Origin: JBIOWF01 sp044868295
GTDB lineage: Bacteria > Actinomycetota > Actinomycetes > Streptosporangiales > Streptosporangiaceae
Assembly: GCA_044868295.1 (NCBI GenBank)
Contig: JBIOWF010000044.1
Coordinates: 1-14,322, forward strand
DNA: 14,322 nucleotides
Direction: 5' to 3'
A model generated the notes under the pieces. The model was not told where the DNA came from, did not search any database, and worked only from the letters and a program-made list of their open reading frames with translations. Numbering within the stretch: the first letter of the stretch is position 1; each line of letters begins with the position of its first letter. A program made the position numbers and the translations under genes. This document shows, one piece after another, positions 1 through 6,336 of the stretch.

Positions 1-26
1 GCGTGCCTGCCCAAAGGCCGGCACGC
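1..26 (-). terminator. Intrinsic-type terminator after the MFS gene
   Basis: GCGTGCC (1-7) pairs perfectly with GGCACGC (20-26). Inside, GCC (9-11, after one mismatch) extends the stem to a CAAA tetraloop. The hairpin lies 18 nt beyond the leftward MFS stop codon, as expected of a terminator. There is no clear U-tract, which is usual in GC-rich actinobacteria. The stem could extend beyond the window edge. Confidence 0.7.
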
Positions 27-44
27 GGCTCCTCGTTTCCACGA

Positions 45-1625
45 TCACTGGGCGGTCGCCGGCACGATGTCGAGCTCGTCCTCCTCAGTGGACGGCGCCC
101 CCGAGGGGCGGTCCAGCACCACGAGGATCACTACCGCGAGCGCGCACAACCCCGCGAGTGACCACAGCGCGGTGTGCAACGCACCGGTGTAGGCGTCGCT
201 GACCGTGGCCTCGAAGGCACCGCGCGCTGTCGCTGGAGTCACGGTGTTCGCCGCCGTGGCAAGGTCGCCCTGGTTGACCAGGTTCGCGACTCCCTGCGGG
301 TCTCGCGCGTACGGAGTGTCGAAACCGCCGAGCCGGTCGGCCAGGTTGGCCCCGGTGAGGCCGGCCAGCGCGGTGCCGACGACGGCGATCCCGATCGCCT
401 CACCACCGAGCCGCATCGTGTTGAACATTCCGGCCGCCATGCCGACCCGCCCCGGGTCGACGCTGTTCACCGCGGCACCGTCCATGACACCGAACGAGAT
501 ACCGATGCCGATGCCGATCGTCACATACGGGCCGAACACGAGCATATTGTCCGCGCCGGGATGAATGACAGTCAGCCACGCCACGCCCGCGCCGGTCAGC
601 GCCACGGAGGCCAGCACCAGCAGCCGCACCGGGACCCAGCGCGCCAGGTAGCCGGTGACCAGCGGCATCACCAGGGTCGGCAGCGTGAGCATCATGAGCG
701 TCAGGCCGGCCTGTTGCGACGTCACGCCGTCCACCGCGATGTAGTACGAAGGCAGGTAGACCAGCAGCGGGGTGAAGCCGAACACCAGCGCTATGACCGC
801 CAGGCACAGGCTGGCGTAACGCCGCTGGGCGAACAGTGACAGGTCGAACATCGGCCGGCTTTGCCGCCGCTCCACCACCACGAAAACCACCAGCAGCAGA
901 ACCGCGGCCACGAGACAGCCGAGGACGAAGGCGCTGGTCCACCCTCGCTGCGGCCCTTCGAGCAGCCCGAGGATCAGCGCCAGAAGAGCGGCGGTGAAGG
1001 TCGCGGTGCCGGCCCAGTCGATCCGGTTGCCCTCCGGATTACGCGATTCGGGGATCATTCGACCACAGGCCACGACCAGGAGGCCGACGGCCGCCGGCGC
1101 CAGGAACACACTGCGCCAGCCCAGGTGCGTGTTCAGCGCACCGCAGATGAAGGGACCGAAGGCCAGGCCGCAGCCGACGGCGGTACCGAACACGCCGAAA
1201 GCCCGCGCCTGGCCGCGCGGGTCCGTGTAGAGCGTTGCCAGGGAGGCGACGCCGCAGGTGAGCGCGGCCGCCGCGCCGATCCCGGCGATGCCGCGAGCCA
1301 GGTCCAGGATCAGGATGTCGTTCGCCAGCCCGCACAGGAGAAGGGCGCCGGAGAACACCGCCATGCCGATCAGGAACATACGGCGCCGGCCGACCAGGTC
1401 GCCCAGGCTCCCGGTGGCGAGCATGAACGCGGCGAAGGTCAGGTCGTAGCCGTTGATGACCCACTGCAGGGAGGTGAGGCTCGCGTGCAGGCTTTCCGCG
1501 ATGCCGGGCAGCGCCACCGACGCCCCGCCCAATGAAACCGGCAGCATGATGCATGCCACCGCGATGATGGCTAGCGCGAATCCGGGTCTTGTTCTGGTGG
1601 AATGAGAATTCGTGTTGTTGGCCAC
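45..1625 (-). CDS. DHA2-family MFS multidrug-type exporter, 14 TM segments
   Basis: Proton-driven drug/metabolite exporter of the DHA2 (EmrB/QacA) branch of the major facilitator superfamily, in the cytoplasmic membrane. The 526-residue length and the many hydrophobic segments fit 14 helices. Motif A (GSLGDLVGRRRM, residues 72-83) follows helix 2. The antiporter motif C (GTAVGCGLAFGPFICG, residues 147-162) is in helix 5 and indicates export. An LQWVINGYDL segment precedes motif A, as is usual in DHA2 proteins. I chose the GTG at 1625 because AGAAGGA lies 6-7 nt upstream; an in-frame TTG at 1652 has no comparable ribosome site. It is the last gene of the leftward acyl-CoA group, 76 nt after the tautomerase gene. 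The substrate is unknown. It could export a product of the neighbouring enzymes or serve as resistance; a siderophore-export role is not supported by its position. Confidence 0.9.
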   Translation of the reverse strand: MANNTNSHSTRTRPGFALAIIAVACIMLPVSLGGASVALPGIAESLHASLTSLQWVINGYDLTFAAFMLATGSLGDLVGRRRMFLIGMAVFSGALLLCGLANDILILDLARGIAGIGAAAALTCGVASLATLYTDPRGQARAFGVFGTAVGCGLAFGPFICGALNTHLGWRSVFLAPAAVGLLVVACGRMIPESRNPEGNRIDWAGTATFTAALLALILGLLEGPQRGWTSAFVLGCLVAAVLLLVVFVVVERRQSRPMFDLSLFAQRRYASLCLAVIALVFGFTPLLVYLPSYYIAVDGVTSQQAGLTLMMLTLPTLVMPLVTGYLARWVPVRLLVLASVALTGAGVAWLTVIHPGADNMLVFGPYVTIGIGIGISFGVMDGAAVNSVDPGRVGMAAGMFNTMRLGGEAIGIAVVGTALAGLTGANLADRLGGFDTPYARDPQGVANLVNQGDLATAANTVTPATARGAFEATVSDAYTGALHTALWSLAGLCALAVVILVVLDRPSGAPSTEEDELDIVPATAQ

Positions 1626-1661
1626 GAGGGATCCTTCTTTGGAAGGGGACAATCGGGCGAG

Positions 1662-1674
1662 CCGGACAGTCCGG
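1662..1674. promoter_or_regulatory. Palindrome in the tautomerase-MFS gap
   Basis: CCGGACAGTCCGG is a perfect 13-nt palindrome around a central A, about 37 nt upstream of the MFS start. It could be an operator for a dimeric repressor of the exporter, or the core of a weak hairpin separating the two genes, since flanking GGGC and GCCC could extend the stem. Nothing visible decides between these. Confidence 0.35.
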
Positions 1675-1701
1675 ACGGCCCGCCCGAAACGTCATGAAGC
1701 T

Positions 1702-1890
1702 TTACTTGGGCGTGTCCGCGATCAGCTTTCCGGCCACGCTCCAACTTTCGGCCGGAACCTCCGTGATCCACACCTGGACGGTCTCCGCCGGCAGGCCGTA
1801 CGACTCGACGAAAGCTTCGGTGATCTTCTGCACCAGTTCGCGCTTCGGCTCCACGTCGCGCGGGCCCTGGAGAACGGTGACAATAGGCAT
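1702..1890 (-). CDS. 4-oxalocrotonate tautomerase-family small protein
   Basis: Small beta-alpha-beta enzyme of the tautomerase superfamily, 62 residues, which matches the usual monomer size of hexameric 4-OT proteins. The start Met is followed by Pro, the catalytic N-terminal proline after Met removal, in MPIVTVLQGPR. The C-terminal part VQVWITEVPAESWSVAG aligns with the 4-OT core. Gln occupies the position of catalytic Arg39 of classical 4-OT, and Trp that of Phe50, so keto-enol tautomerisation of 2-hydroxymuconate cannot be assumed. The ATG at 1890 has GAGGAG 6 nt upstream. It lies 145 nt after the carboxyltransferase gene, in the same direction, and may have its own promoter. The family assignment is firm; the substrate is not known. 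Confidence 0.88.
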   Translation of the reverse strand: MPIVTVLQGPRDVEPKRELVQKITEAFVESYGLPAETVQVWITEVPAESWSVAGKLIADTPK

Positions 1891-1915
1891 GGAGAGCTCC
1901 TCGGTGAATTCGACG

Positions 1916-1930
1916 CCCCGGCCGTCGGGG
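1916..1930 (-). other. Small hairpin in the tautomerase leader
   Basis: CCCCG (1916-1920) and CGGGG (1926-1930) form a 5-bp GC stem with a 5-nt loop. It ends 26 nt before the tautomerase start and just ahead of its ribosome site. It could modulate translation or partly attenuate transcription from upstream. A stem this short arises easily by chance in GC-rich DNA. Confidence 0.25.
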
Positions 1931-1959
1931 ACCGTTCAAGTTTCTGTGGATCAATTTGG

Positions 1960-1969
1960 GAACGGAAGA
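1960..1969 (-). promoter_or_regulatory. Possible third copy of the shared decamer, upstream of the tautomerase gene
   Basis: GAACGGAAGA on the plus strand (TCTTCCGTTC in the reading direction) differs at one base from the decamer in front of both the acyl-CoA dehydrogenase and MDR genes. It lies 70 nt upstream of the tautomerase start in the same orientation. The TAGCG element that follows the other two copies is not present at 20 nt here, so this assignment is weaker. Confidence 0.25.
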
Positions 1970-1981
1970 CGGCACAAATAA

Positions 1982-2010
1982 GTGACCTAGGCACCTGGCG
2001 GTGACCTGTG
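1982..2010. repeat. Direct GTGACCT repeat upstream of the tautomerase gene
   Basis: GTGACCT occurs at 1982-1988 and again at 2001-2007, a 19-nt spacing or about two helical turns. The first copy continues as GTGACCTAGGCAC. This resembles the inverted repeat GTGACCTACGTCAC in front of the HxlR gene (5843-5856), so it may be a second binding site for one regulator. The similarity is short and could be coincidental. Confidence 0.3.
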
Positions 2011-2014
2011 CCCG

Positions 2015-2030
2015 CCATTCCCATGAATGG
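2015..2030 (-). terminator. Weak hairpin after the carboxyltransferase gene
   Basis: CCATTC (2015-2020) and GAATGG (2025-2030) form a perfect 6-bp stem with a CCAT loop, 5 nt beyond the carboxyltransferase stop. No T-tract follows in the leftward direction. It may act as a partial terminator or an mRNA-stabilising 3' stem between this gene and the tautomerase gene. Confidence 0.3.
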
Positions 2031-2035
2031 ACTCG

Positions 2036-3454
2036 TCAAAGGGGAATGTTTCCGTGGGTGCCGCGTGCCGCGGCACTCTGGGCGAGGGCCCTGGCGATGG
2101 TTCCCCTGGTTCGCCCGGGGGCGATGACCTCGTCGACGACGCCGAGTTGGATGGCGCGCCACATGCCGCCGTTGAGCTTTTCGTGCTCCTCGGCGAGCTC
2201 GGCCTCCAGTGCCGCGCGTTCCTTTTCCGGGGCGGCGGCCAGCTCGCGGCGCTTGAGGATGCGCACGGCCGCGGCCGAGCCCATCACCGCGATCTCGGTG
2301 GTCGGCCAGGCGAACACCTTGGTTGCGCCCAGCGAGCGGGAGTTCATCGCGATGTACGCCCCGCCGTACGCCTTACGGGTGATCAGCGTGACGCGTGGCA
2401 CCGAGGCTTCGGCGAAGGCGTGCAGCAGCTTGGCGCCGCGCCGTACGACGCCATCGTGCTCCTGGCCGACCCCGGGCAGGTAGCCGGGCACGTCGACCAG
2501 AACCACCAGCGGCACCCCGAAGGCATCGCACATCCGCACGAAGCGGGCGGCCTTCTCCGCGGAGGCGGAGTCGAGGCAGCCGCCGAGCCGCATCGGATTG
2601 TTGGCGACCATCCCGACGGTCCGGCCGCCGAGACGGCCGAGCGTGGTGACGATGTTGGGCGCCCATTTGGGGTGCAGCTCGACACCCGGCTCGTCGAGCA
2701 GGCCGTTCACGAGGGGGTGCACGTCGTAGGCGCGGCGGGGGTGCTCGGGCAGAAGGCCGCCGAAGTCGACCTCCTCGACCTCACGGATCCGGCCCTGGTG
2801 GCCGAGCAGGGACGCCAGCCGGCGAGCGGTCAGCATGGCCTCGGACTCGGTCCTGGTGACCACGTGGACGACGCCGCTGCGCTTGCTGTGCGGCTCGGGT
2901 CCACCGAGAGCGGCCTGGTCGATCTCCTCACCGGTGACGCTGCGGACGACGTCCGGGCCGGTGACGAAGATCCGCCCGTTGTCCGCGAGGATCACGACGT
3001 CCGTGAGCGCCGGTCCATAGGCGGCGCCACCGGCGGCCGGGCCGAGCACCACCGACAGTTGGGGCACCACTCCCGAGGCGCGGGTCATCGCGGCGAACAC
3101 GCGCCCGACGGCGTGCAGCGACTGCACGCCCTCGGCCAGCCGCGCACCTCCGGAATGCCAGAGCCCGATGATCGGCACCCGCTCCCGCACCGCGACGTCA
3201 TAGGCGTGCACGATGTGCTCGCAGCCCGCCGCCCCCATCGCGCCGCCCTGCACCCGGGCGTCGGTGCAGAACGCCACCACCGGCGCGCCCTCCACCCGGC
3301 CCTTGGCGGCCAGCACGGCGCTGTCGTCCGACGGGGAGATCAACTGAGTCGACCCCTCGTCGAAGAGCACGGCCAGCCGTACACGAGGATCGCGGTGATC
3401 GACGGCCTCCTCATCGAGGGGCGCGGTCACCACCCTGTTGTCAAGCACAGCCAT
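2036..3454 (-). CDS. Acyl-CoA carboxylase carboxyltransferase (beta) subunit
   Basis: Biotin-dependent carboxyltransferase of the AccD/PccB family. It transfers CO2 from carboxybiotin to an acyl-CoA to give a malonyl-CoA-type product, in the cytoplasm. Both crotonase-like halves carry their oxyanion-hole segments: SGGARLAEG (101-109) and GPAAGGAAYGPALTD (138-152) in the first, DVPGYLPG (321-328) and RKAYGGAYIAM (360-370) in the second. At 472 residues it is shorter than typical PccB (about 520-530), mostly at the N terminus. The residue after GGAY is Ile368. From published work on Streptomyces coelicolor, Asp here (PccB) favours propionyl-CoA and Ile (AccB) also admits acetyl-CoA, so a broad acyl range is inferred. 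The ATG at 3454 follows AGGGGG and lies 9 nt after the dehydrogenase stop, so the two are surely co-transcribed. No biotin-carrying alpha subunit is in the window; a chromosomal one must be borrowed. Confidence 0.93.
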   Translation of the reverse strand: MAVLDNRVVTAPLDEEAVDHRDPRVRLAVLFDEGSTQLISPSDDSAVLAAKGRVEGAPVVAFCTDARVQGGAMGAAGCEHIVHAYDVAVRERVPIIGLWHSGGARLAEGVQSLHAVGRVFAAMTRASGVVPQLSVVLGPAAGGAAYGPALTDVVILADNGRIFVTGPDVVRSVTGEEIDQAALGGPEPHSKRSGVVHVVTRTESEAMLTARRLASLLGHQGRIREVEEVDFGGLLPEHPRRAYDVHPLVNGLLDEPGVELHPKWAPNIVTTLGRLGGRTVGMVANNPMRLGGCLDSASAEKAARFVRMCDAFGVPLVVLVDVPGYLPGVGQEHDGVVRRGAKLLHAFAEASVPRVTLITRKAYGGAYIAMNSRSLGATKVFAWPTTEIAVMGSAAAVRILKRRELAAAPEKERAALEAELAEEHEKLNGGMWRAIQLGVVDEVIAPGRTRGTIARALAQSAAARGTHGNIPL

Positions 3455-3463
3455 TGAGTCCCC

Positions 3464-4678
3464 CTAGTGAATCGAAGCGTCGTCCAGATAGGGACGCAGC
3501 TCACGCCGGGCCAGTGACCGGCGGTGCACTTCGTCGGGCCCGTCGGCGAAGCGCAGCGTCCTGGTGTGCGCCCACAACTCGGCCAGCGGAAAGTCCTGGC
3601 TCACCCCCGCGGCGCCGTGCACCTGGATCGCCTTGTCCACCACCCACTCGGCCATCGACGGAGTGAGAATCTTGATCGCCTGGATCTCCGTGTGCGCGCC
3701 CTTGTTGCCGACGGTGTCCATCAACCAGGCGGTCTTGAGCACGAGCAGCCGTGCCTGCTCGATCCGGACCTTGGATTCGGCGATCCATTCCTGTACGACG
3801 CCCTGCTCGGCAAGTGGCTTGCCGAAGGCGACCCGCCGCACCGCTCGGCGGCACATCAGATCGAATGCCCGCTCGGCCATGCCGATCAGCCGCATCGCGT
3901 GGTGGATGCGGCCGGGGCCGAGGCGGGCCTGGGCGATCGCGAAGCCGTCACCGGGATCGCCGATCAGGTTCTCCGCCGGCACGCGGACGTCACGGAACTC
4001 GATCTCGGCGTGGCCGCCATGCGGCCCGTGCGTGTAGCCGTACAACCGCATGCCCCGCTTGACGAGGACGCCAGGGGTGTCCCGCGGGACAATGATCATG
4101 CTCTGCCGGCGGTGCCGCTCCGCGGTGGGATCGGTCTTGCCCATCACCACGAAGACCTCGCAATGCGGGCCCATCGCTCCGGACGACCACCACTTGCGCC
4201 CGTTCACGACGTAGTCGTCCCCGTCGGGCTCGATCCTGGTCGAGATGTTGGTGGCGTCGGACGAGGCCACCTCAGGCTCGGTCATGCAGAACGCGGAACG
4301 GATTCGCCCGTCCAACAGCGGCCGCAGCCACTCCTTCTGCTGCCGTTCGGTGCCGAAGGCGGCCAGCAATTCCATGTTTCCCGTGTCCGGCGCCGAGCAG
4401 TTCAGCGCTTCGGGCGCGAGATTCGGGCTGCGGCCGGTGATCTCCGCCAGCGGCGCGTACTGGAGATTGGTCAGGTGGTGTGGCAGGAACAGATTCCACA
4501 ATCCACGCCTGCGTGCCTCCGCCTTGAGTTCCTCCACGATCGGCGGACGTGCCCACGGGTCTTCGGCGGCGTCCGCCTGCGTCGCGAAAACCGGCTCCGC
4601 CGGATAAACGCACTCCCGCATGAATTCGAGGAGTCGCTGCCGCAACTCCTCGGTCTTCACATCGAATTCGAAATCCAT
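3464..4678 (-). CDS. Acyl-CoA dehydrogenase, ACAD10/11-type
   Basis: FAD-dependent alpha,beta-dehydrogenation of an acyl-CoA thioester, with electrons passing to ETF. The 404 residues span the complete fold: an alpha-helical N domain, the beta-barrel with FCMTEPEVASSDATNI (130-145) that contacts FAD and substrate, and the C-terminal helical bundle with RRVAFGKPL (281-289) and the FAD-binding QVHGAAGVS (352-360). The active-site segment reads RFADGPDEVH (376-385), as in the ACAD10/11 or CaiA-like group, rather than the YEGT type of short-chain enzymes. The ATG at 4678 has AAAGGA 6-7 nt upstream. It is the first gene of the leftward unit and is followed 9 nt later by the carboxyltransferase. 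The pair suggests either breakdown of an unusual acyl-CoA or supply of an unsaturated, carboxylated acyl-CoA; I cannot tell which. Confidence 0.92.
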   Translation of the reverse strand: MDFEFDVKTEELRQRLLEFMRECVYPAEPVFATQADAAEDPWARPPIVEELKAEARRRGLWNLFLPHHLTNLQYAPLAEITGRSPNLAPEALNCSAPDTGNMELLAAFGTERQQKEWLRPLLDGRIRSAFCMTEPEVASSDATNISTRIEPDGDDYVVNGRKWWSSGAMGPHCEVFVVMGKTDPTAERHRRQSMIIVPRDTPGVLVKRGMRLYGYTHGPHGGHAEIEFRDVRVPAENLIGDPGDGFAIAQARLGPGRIHHAMRLIGMAERAFDLMCRRAVRRVAFGKPLAEQGVVQEWIAESKVRIEQARLLVLKTAWLMDTVGNKGAHTEIQAIKILTPSMAEWVVDKAIQVHGAAGVSQDFPLAELWAHTRTLRFADGPDEVHRRSLARRELRPYLDDASIH

Positions 4679-4706
4679 CGACCGTCCTTTCCGATTTCGA
4701 AACGGA

Positions 4707-4741
4707 CGCTATCGATTCCCCTGTCGAAAAAGAACGGACGA
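4707..4741 (-). promoter_or_regulatory. Predicted promoter/operator of the acyl-CoA operon
   Basis: In the leftward direction TCGTCCGTTC (4741-4732) is followed after 20 nt by TAGCG (4711-4707), which lies 28 nt from the dehydrogenase start. The same decamer and TAGCG, with a 21-nt spacer, precede the MDR gene at 5759-5724. A paired match of this kind in front of two neighbouring units suggests a common sigma factor or regulator. No classical -35/-10 pair is obvious otherwise. Confidence 0.45.
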
Positions 4742-4760
4742 GCGGTACTGAATATGCGCG

Positions 4761-4787
4761 GAAGGCGGTACGCCCGGTACCGCCTTC
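4761..4787 (-). terminator. Terminator after the MDR gene
   Basis: GAAGGCGGTAC (4761-4771) and GTACCGCCTTC (4777-4787) form a perfect 11-bp stem with a 5-nt loop, starting 4 nt past the MDR stop codon. It is the strongest hairpin in the window. It separates the MDR transcript from the acyl-CoA operon, whose predicted promoter lies immediately downstream. Confidence 0.8.
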
Positions 4788-4791
4788 GGAA

Positions 4792-5712
4792 TCAGTTCTG
4801 GACGAGCAGCACGGCATTGCCGCGGATTTTCCGGTCACGCAGGTCGCCCAGCGCCGCCGACGTGTTGGCCCAGTCCGCCTCGCGCCCGATCTCCGGGTGG
4901 AGCCGATCGGTGGCGACCAGCCGTACCAGGGTGGCCAGGTCGGCGCCATAGGGAGCATCGCTGTCGGCGTAGTGGAAGTGGTGCAACGTCGCGGACTCGG
5001 GTCCGGCGAAGAAGTCGAAGAAGCTGAAGGTGGCGGGTTCCCGGCTCGCCTGACCGAACCAGACGAACACGCTCCGCTTGGCCAGCTTCGCCAGCGCCCG
5101 GGGCGCGGAGTCGCCGCCGACCGATTCGAGGACCACGTCGAACGGGCCCTCGGCGTCGGCGACATCGAGGGCCACTGCCGCGCCGAGTTCGGCCAGCCGC
5201 GCACCTCGCTCAGCGGAGGCGCTGACGGCGGTCACCTCGGCGCCGGAGGCATGGGCGAGCTCGACGAAGTAGTGGCCGACGCCACCGGACGCACCGGTGA
5301 TGAGGATGCGCTTTCCGATCACGCTGCCCACCCTGCGGAGCAGGCGAACCGCTGTCAGCCCGGCCAGGGGCAGCGCCGCGGCGGTCACGGCGCTCACCGA
5401 ATCCGGCAGCTCGGCGAGCGACGAGGTGCGTACGGCCACGCGCTCCGCCCAGCCCGCCGCGGGCGGGTGCCCCACCACACGCGCGCCCTCCCGCGGCCCC
5501 GAACCGTCCGCCGCCGCCACCAGCACACGGCCCGTGACGTCCTTGCCGGGTCTCCATCCCTGGCGCGGCTTGAACAGCAGGAACATCTCGCCACGGTTCA
5601 CGGAGAACGCCTCGACCTGGATCAGGGCCTCATCCGGGTTCAGGACCGGCTCGTCGACCTCGTCGTATCGGACCAGGTCATCCGGCTGCCCGGTGGGCAC
5701 CAGCGCTTTCAC
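4792..5712 (-). CDS. Zinc-independent MDR oxidoreductase, NADPH:quinone reductase-like
   Basis: Medium-chain dehydrogenase/reductase of the quinone reductase/enoyl reductase branch, 306 residues, reducing quinones or enones with NADPH. The N-terminal GroES-like domain includes VNRGEMFLLF (38-47) where zinc-dependent relatives carry metal ligands; no zinc Cys/His set is visible. The Rossmann domain starts with LITGASGGVGHY (137-148), the AxxGxxG nucleotide loop of this branch. I chose the GTG at 5712 because GAGGAG lies 6 nt upstream. It is transcribed leftward, divergent from the HxlR gene, an arrangement well known for electrophile- and quinone-sensing HxlR regulators and their target reductases (YodB, QorR and HypR types). 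A terminator follows directly. A role in detoxifying quinones or enals is therefore likely; a biosynthetic reductase is the alternative. Confidence 0.88.
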   Translation of the reverse strand: MKALVPTGQPDDLVRYDEVDEPVLNPDEALIQVEAFSVNRGEMFLLFKPRQGWRPGKDVTGRVLVAAADGSGPREGARVVGHPPAAGWAERVAVRTSSLAELPDSVSAVTAAALPLAGLTAVRLLRRVGSVIGKRILITGASGGVGHYFVELAHASGAEVTAVSASAERGARLAELGAAVALDVADAEGPFDVVLESVGGDSAPRALAKLAKRSVFVWFGQASREPATFSFFDFFAGPESATLHHFHYADSDAPYGADLATLVRLVATDRLHPEIGREADWANTSAALGDLRDRKIRGNAVLLVQN

Positions 5713-5723
5713 GGCAGACTCCT

Positions 5724-5759
5724 CGCTATAGGGATGCGTCGGAGCCTACGAACGGACGA
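5724..5759 (-). promoter_or_regulatory. Predicted MDR promoter, twin of the acyl-CoA promoter
   Basis: Leftward, TCGTCCGTTC (5759-5750) is followed after 21 nt by TAGCG (5728-5724), within CTATAGCG, which could be a -10 element. The start codon is 11 nt further. The match to 4707-4741 is exact in both blocks. Confidence 0.45.
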
Positions 5760-5765
5760 TTCGTA
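5747..5765. promoter_or_regulatory. Candidate HxlR operator in the divergent gap
   Basis: TACGAA (5747-5752) and TTCGTA (5760-5765) form a perfect 6-bp inverted repeat with a 7-nt spacer, and the shared decamer lies inside it. Its position just upstream of the MDR promoter core and its dyad symmetry suit a dimeric winged-helix repressor such as HxlR. The copy at 4729-4747 keeps the decamer and the terminal GTA but loses full symmetry. The link to HxlR is inferred from location. Confidence 0.45.
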
Positions 5766-5842
5766 CATGAAGAAGGCACTTCGGAGTGGCCTGGTCACCA
5801 CCGGGAAACCGACCTGGCAAGAGCACTGAAAACCGAAAACAT

Positions 5843-5856
5843 GTGACCTACGTCAC
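5843..5856. promoter_or_regulatory. Inverted repeat upstream of the HxlR gene
   Basis: GTGACCTACGTCAC has perfect 5-bp arms (GTGAC/GTCAC) around a 4-nt centre, 57 nt upstream of the HxlR start. It could serve autoregulation, or another regulator. A partly similar sequence lies at 1982-1994 in front of the tautomerase gene. Nearby, TCAAAGA is directly repeated at 5871 and 5884. Confidence 0.35.
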
Positions 5857-5880
5857 TCGATGTCAGGCAGTCAAAGACGG

Positions 5881-5907
5881 TGGTCAAAGAAGAACGAAGG
5901 TTACGAT
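5881..5907 (+). promoter_or_regulatory. Possible leaderless promoter of the HxlR gene
   Basis: TACGAT at 5902-5907 fits an actinobacterial -10 hexamer, and TGGTCA at 5881-5886 is a weak -35 at a short 15-nt spacing. Transcription starting 7 nt after the -10 would fall on the A of the ATG at 5914, giving a leaderless mRNA. The alternative is translation from GAAGG at 5896-5900, 13 nt from the ATG, a long spacing. Confidence 0.35.
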
Positions 5908-5913
5908 GGCGAC

Positions 5914-6315
5914 ATGGCAGACAGCAGTTCGTCCCGCTGGAACATGATGAAGTCGGCCTGCCCCACCCGGCAAGTGCTCGACCGGATCGCCGACAAATGG
6001 ACGATGCTGGTCATTCTCTCACTGGAGAAGGAAACGTTGCGCTTCTCCCAGCTGCGCAGCCGGATCGAGGGCGTCTCCCAGAAGATGCTCACCCAGACGC
6101 TCCGCGGCATGGAGTCCGACGGCCTGGTCACCCGCACCGTGCACCCGACCGTGCCGGTCACCGTCGAGTACACCCTCACCCCACTCGGCCACAGTTTGAG
6201 CGAGACGGTGGACGTCGTCCGCGAATGGGCCTATGGCCATATAGGGGACATCCAGGCCGCGCGCCGGGAGTACGTGGAGCGCGCCACCCCGCCTCAGATG
6301 CACAGCGTGCGCTGA
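5914..6315 (+). CDS. HxlR-family winged-helix transcriptional regulator
   Basis: Dimeric DNA-binding regulator of the MarR/HxlR type, 133 residues from the ATG at 5914. Residues 16-28 read CPTRQVLDRIADK, the family N-terminal block. Cys16 aligns with the redox- or electrophile-sensing cysteine of YodB, QorR and HypR. The winged helix follows: LRFSQLRSRIEGVSQKMLTQ and the wing with TVPVTVEYTLTPLG. I preferred 5914 over the in-frame ATG at 5860, because the family block normally begins about 15 residues from the start and 5860 has no ribosome site and lies close to the inverted repeat at 5843-5856. The gene is divergent from the MDR oxidoreductase and convergent with nudC, with 21 nt between the stops. 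It probably controls the MDR gene and possibly the acyl-CoA operon through the shared motif. The effector is unknown. Confidence 0.9.
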   Translation: MADSSSSRWNMMKSACPTRQVLDRIADKWTMLVILSLEKETLRFSQLRSRIEGVSQKMLTQTLRGMESDGLVTRTVHPTVPVTVEYTLTPLGHSLSETVDVVREWAYGHIGDIQAARREYVERATPPQMHSVR

Positions 6316-6336
6316 GAGCCCGGCGAAGAGCAGGCG

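Noticed and set aside
45..1625. MFS transporter as the missing siderophore exporter (PvsC role)
   Set aside because: It lies 5.7 kb away in an opposite operon with acyl-CoA genes and no iron box is visible upstream, so the link is not supported by this sequence.
2027..3457. Open frame of 476 codons on the plus strand opposite the carboxyltransferase gene
   Set aside because: It mirrors the real gene almost exactly, its translation is rich in His, Arg, Gly and Asp without domain motifs, and the minus strand encodes a complete carboxyltransferase.
3524..4951. Open frame of 475 codons on the plus strand opposite the acyl-CoA dehydrogenase
   Set aside because: A shadow frame of GC-rich DNA; it runs through the promoter and terminator region at 4679-4791 and shows no recognisable fold.
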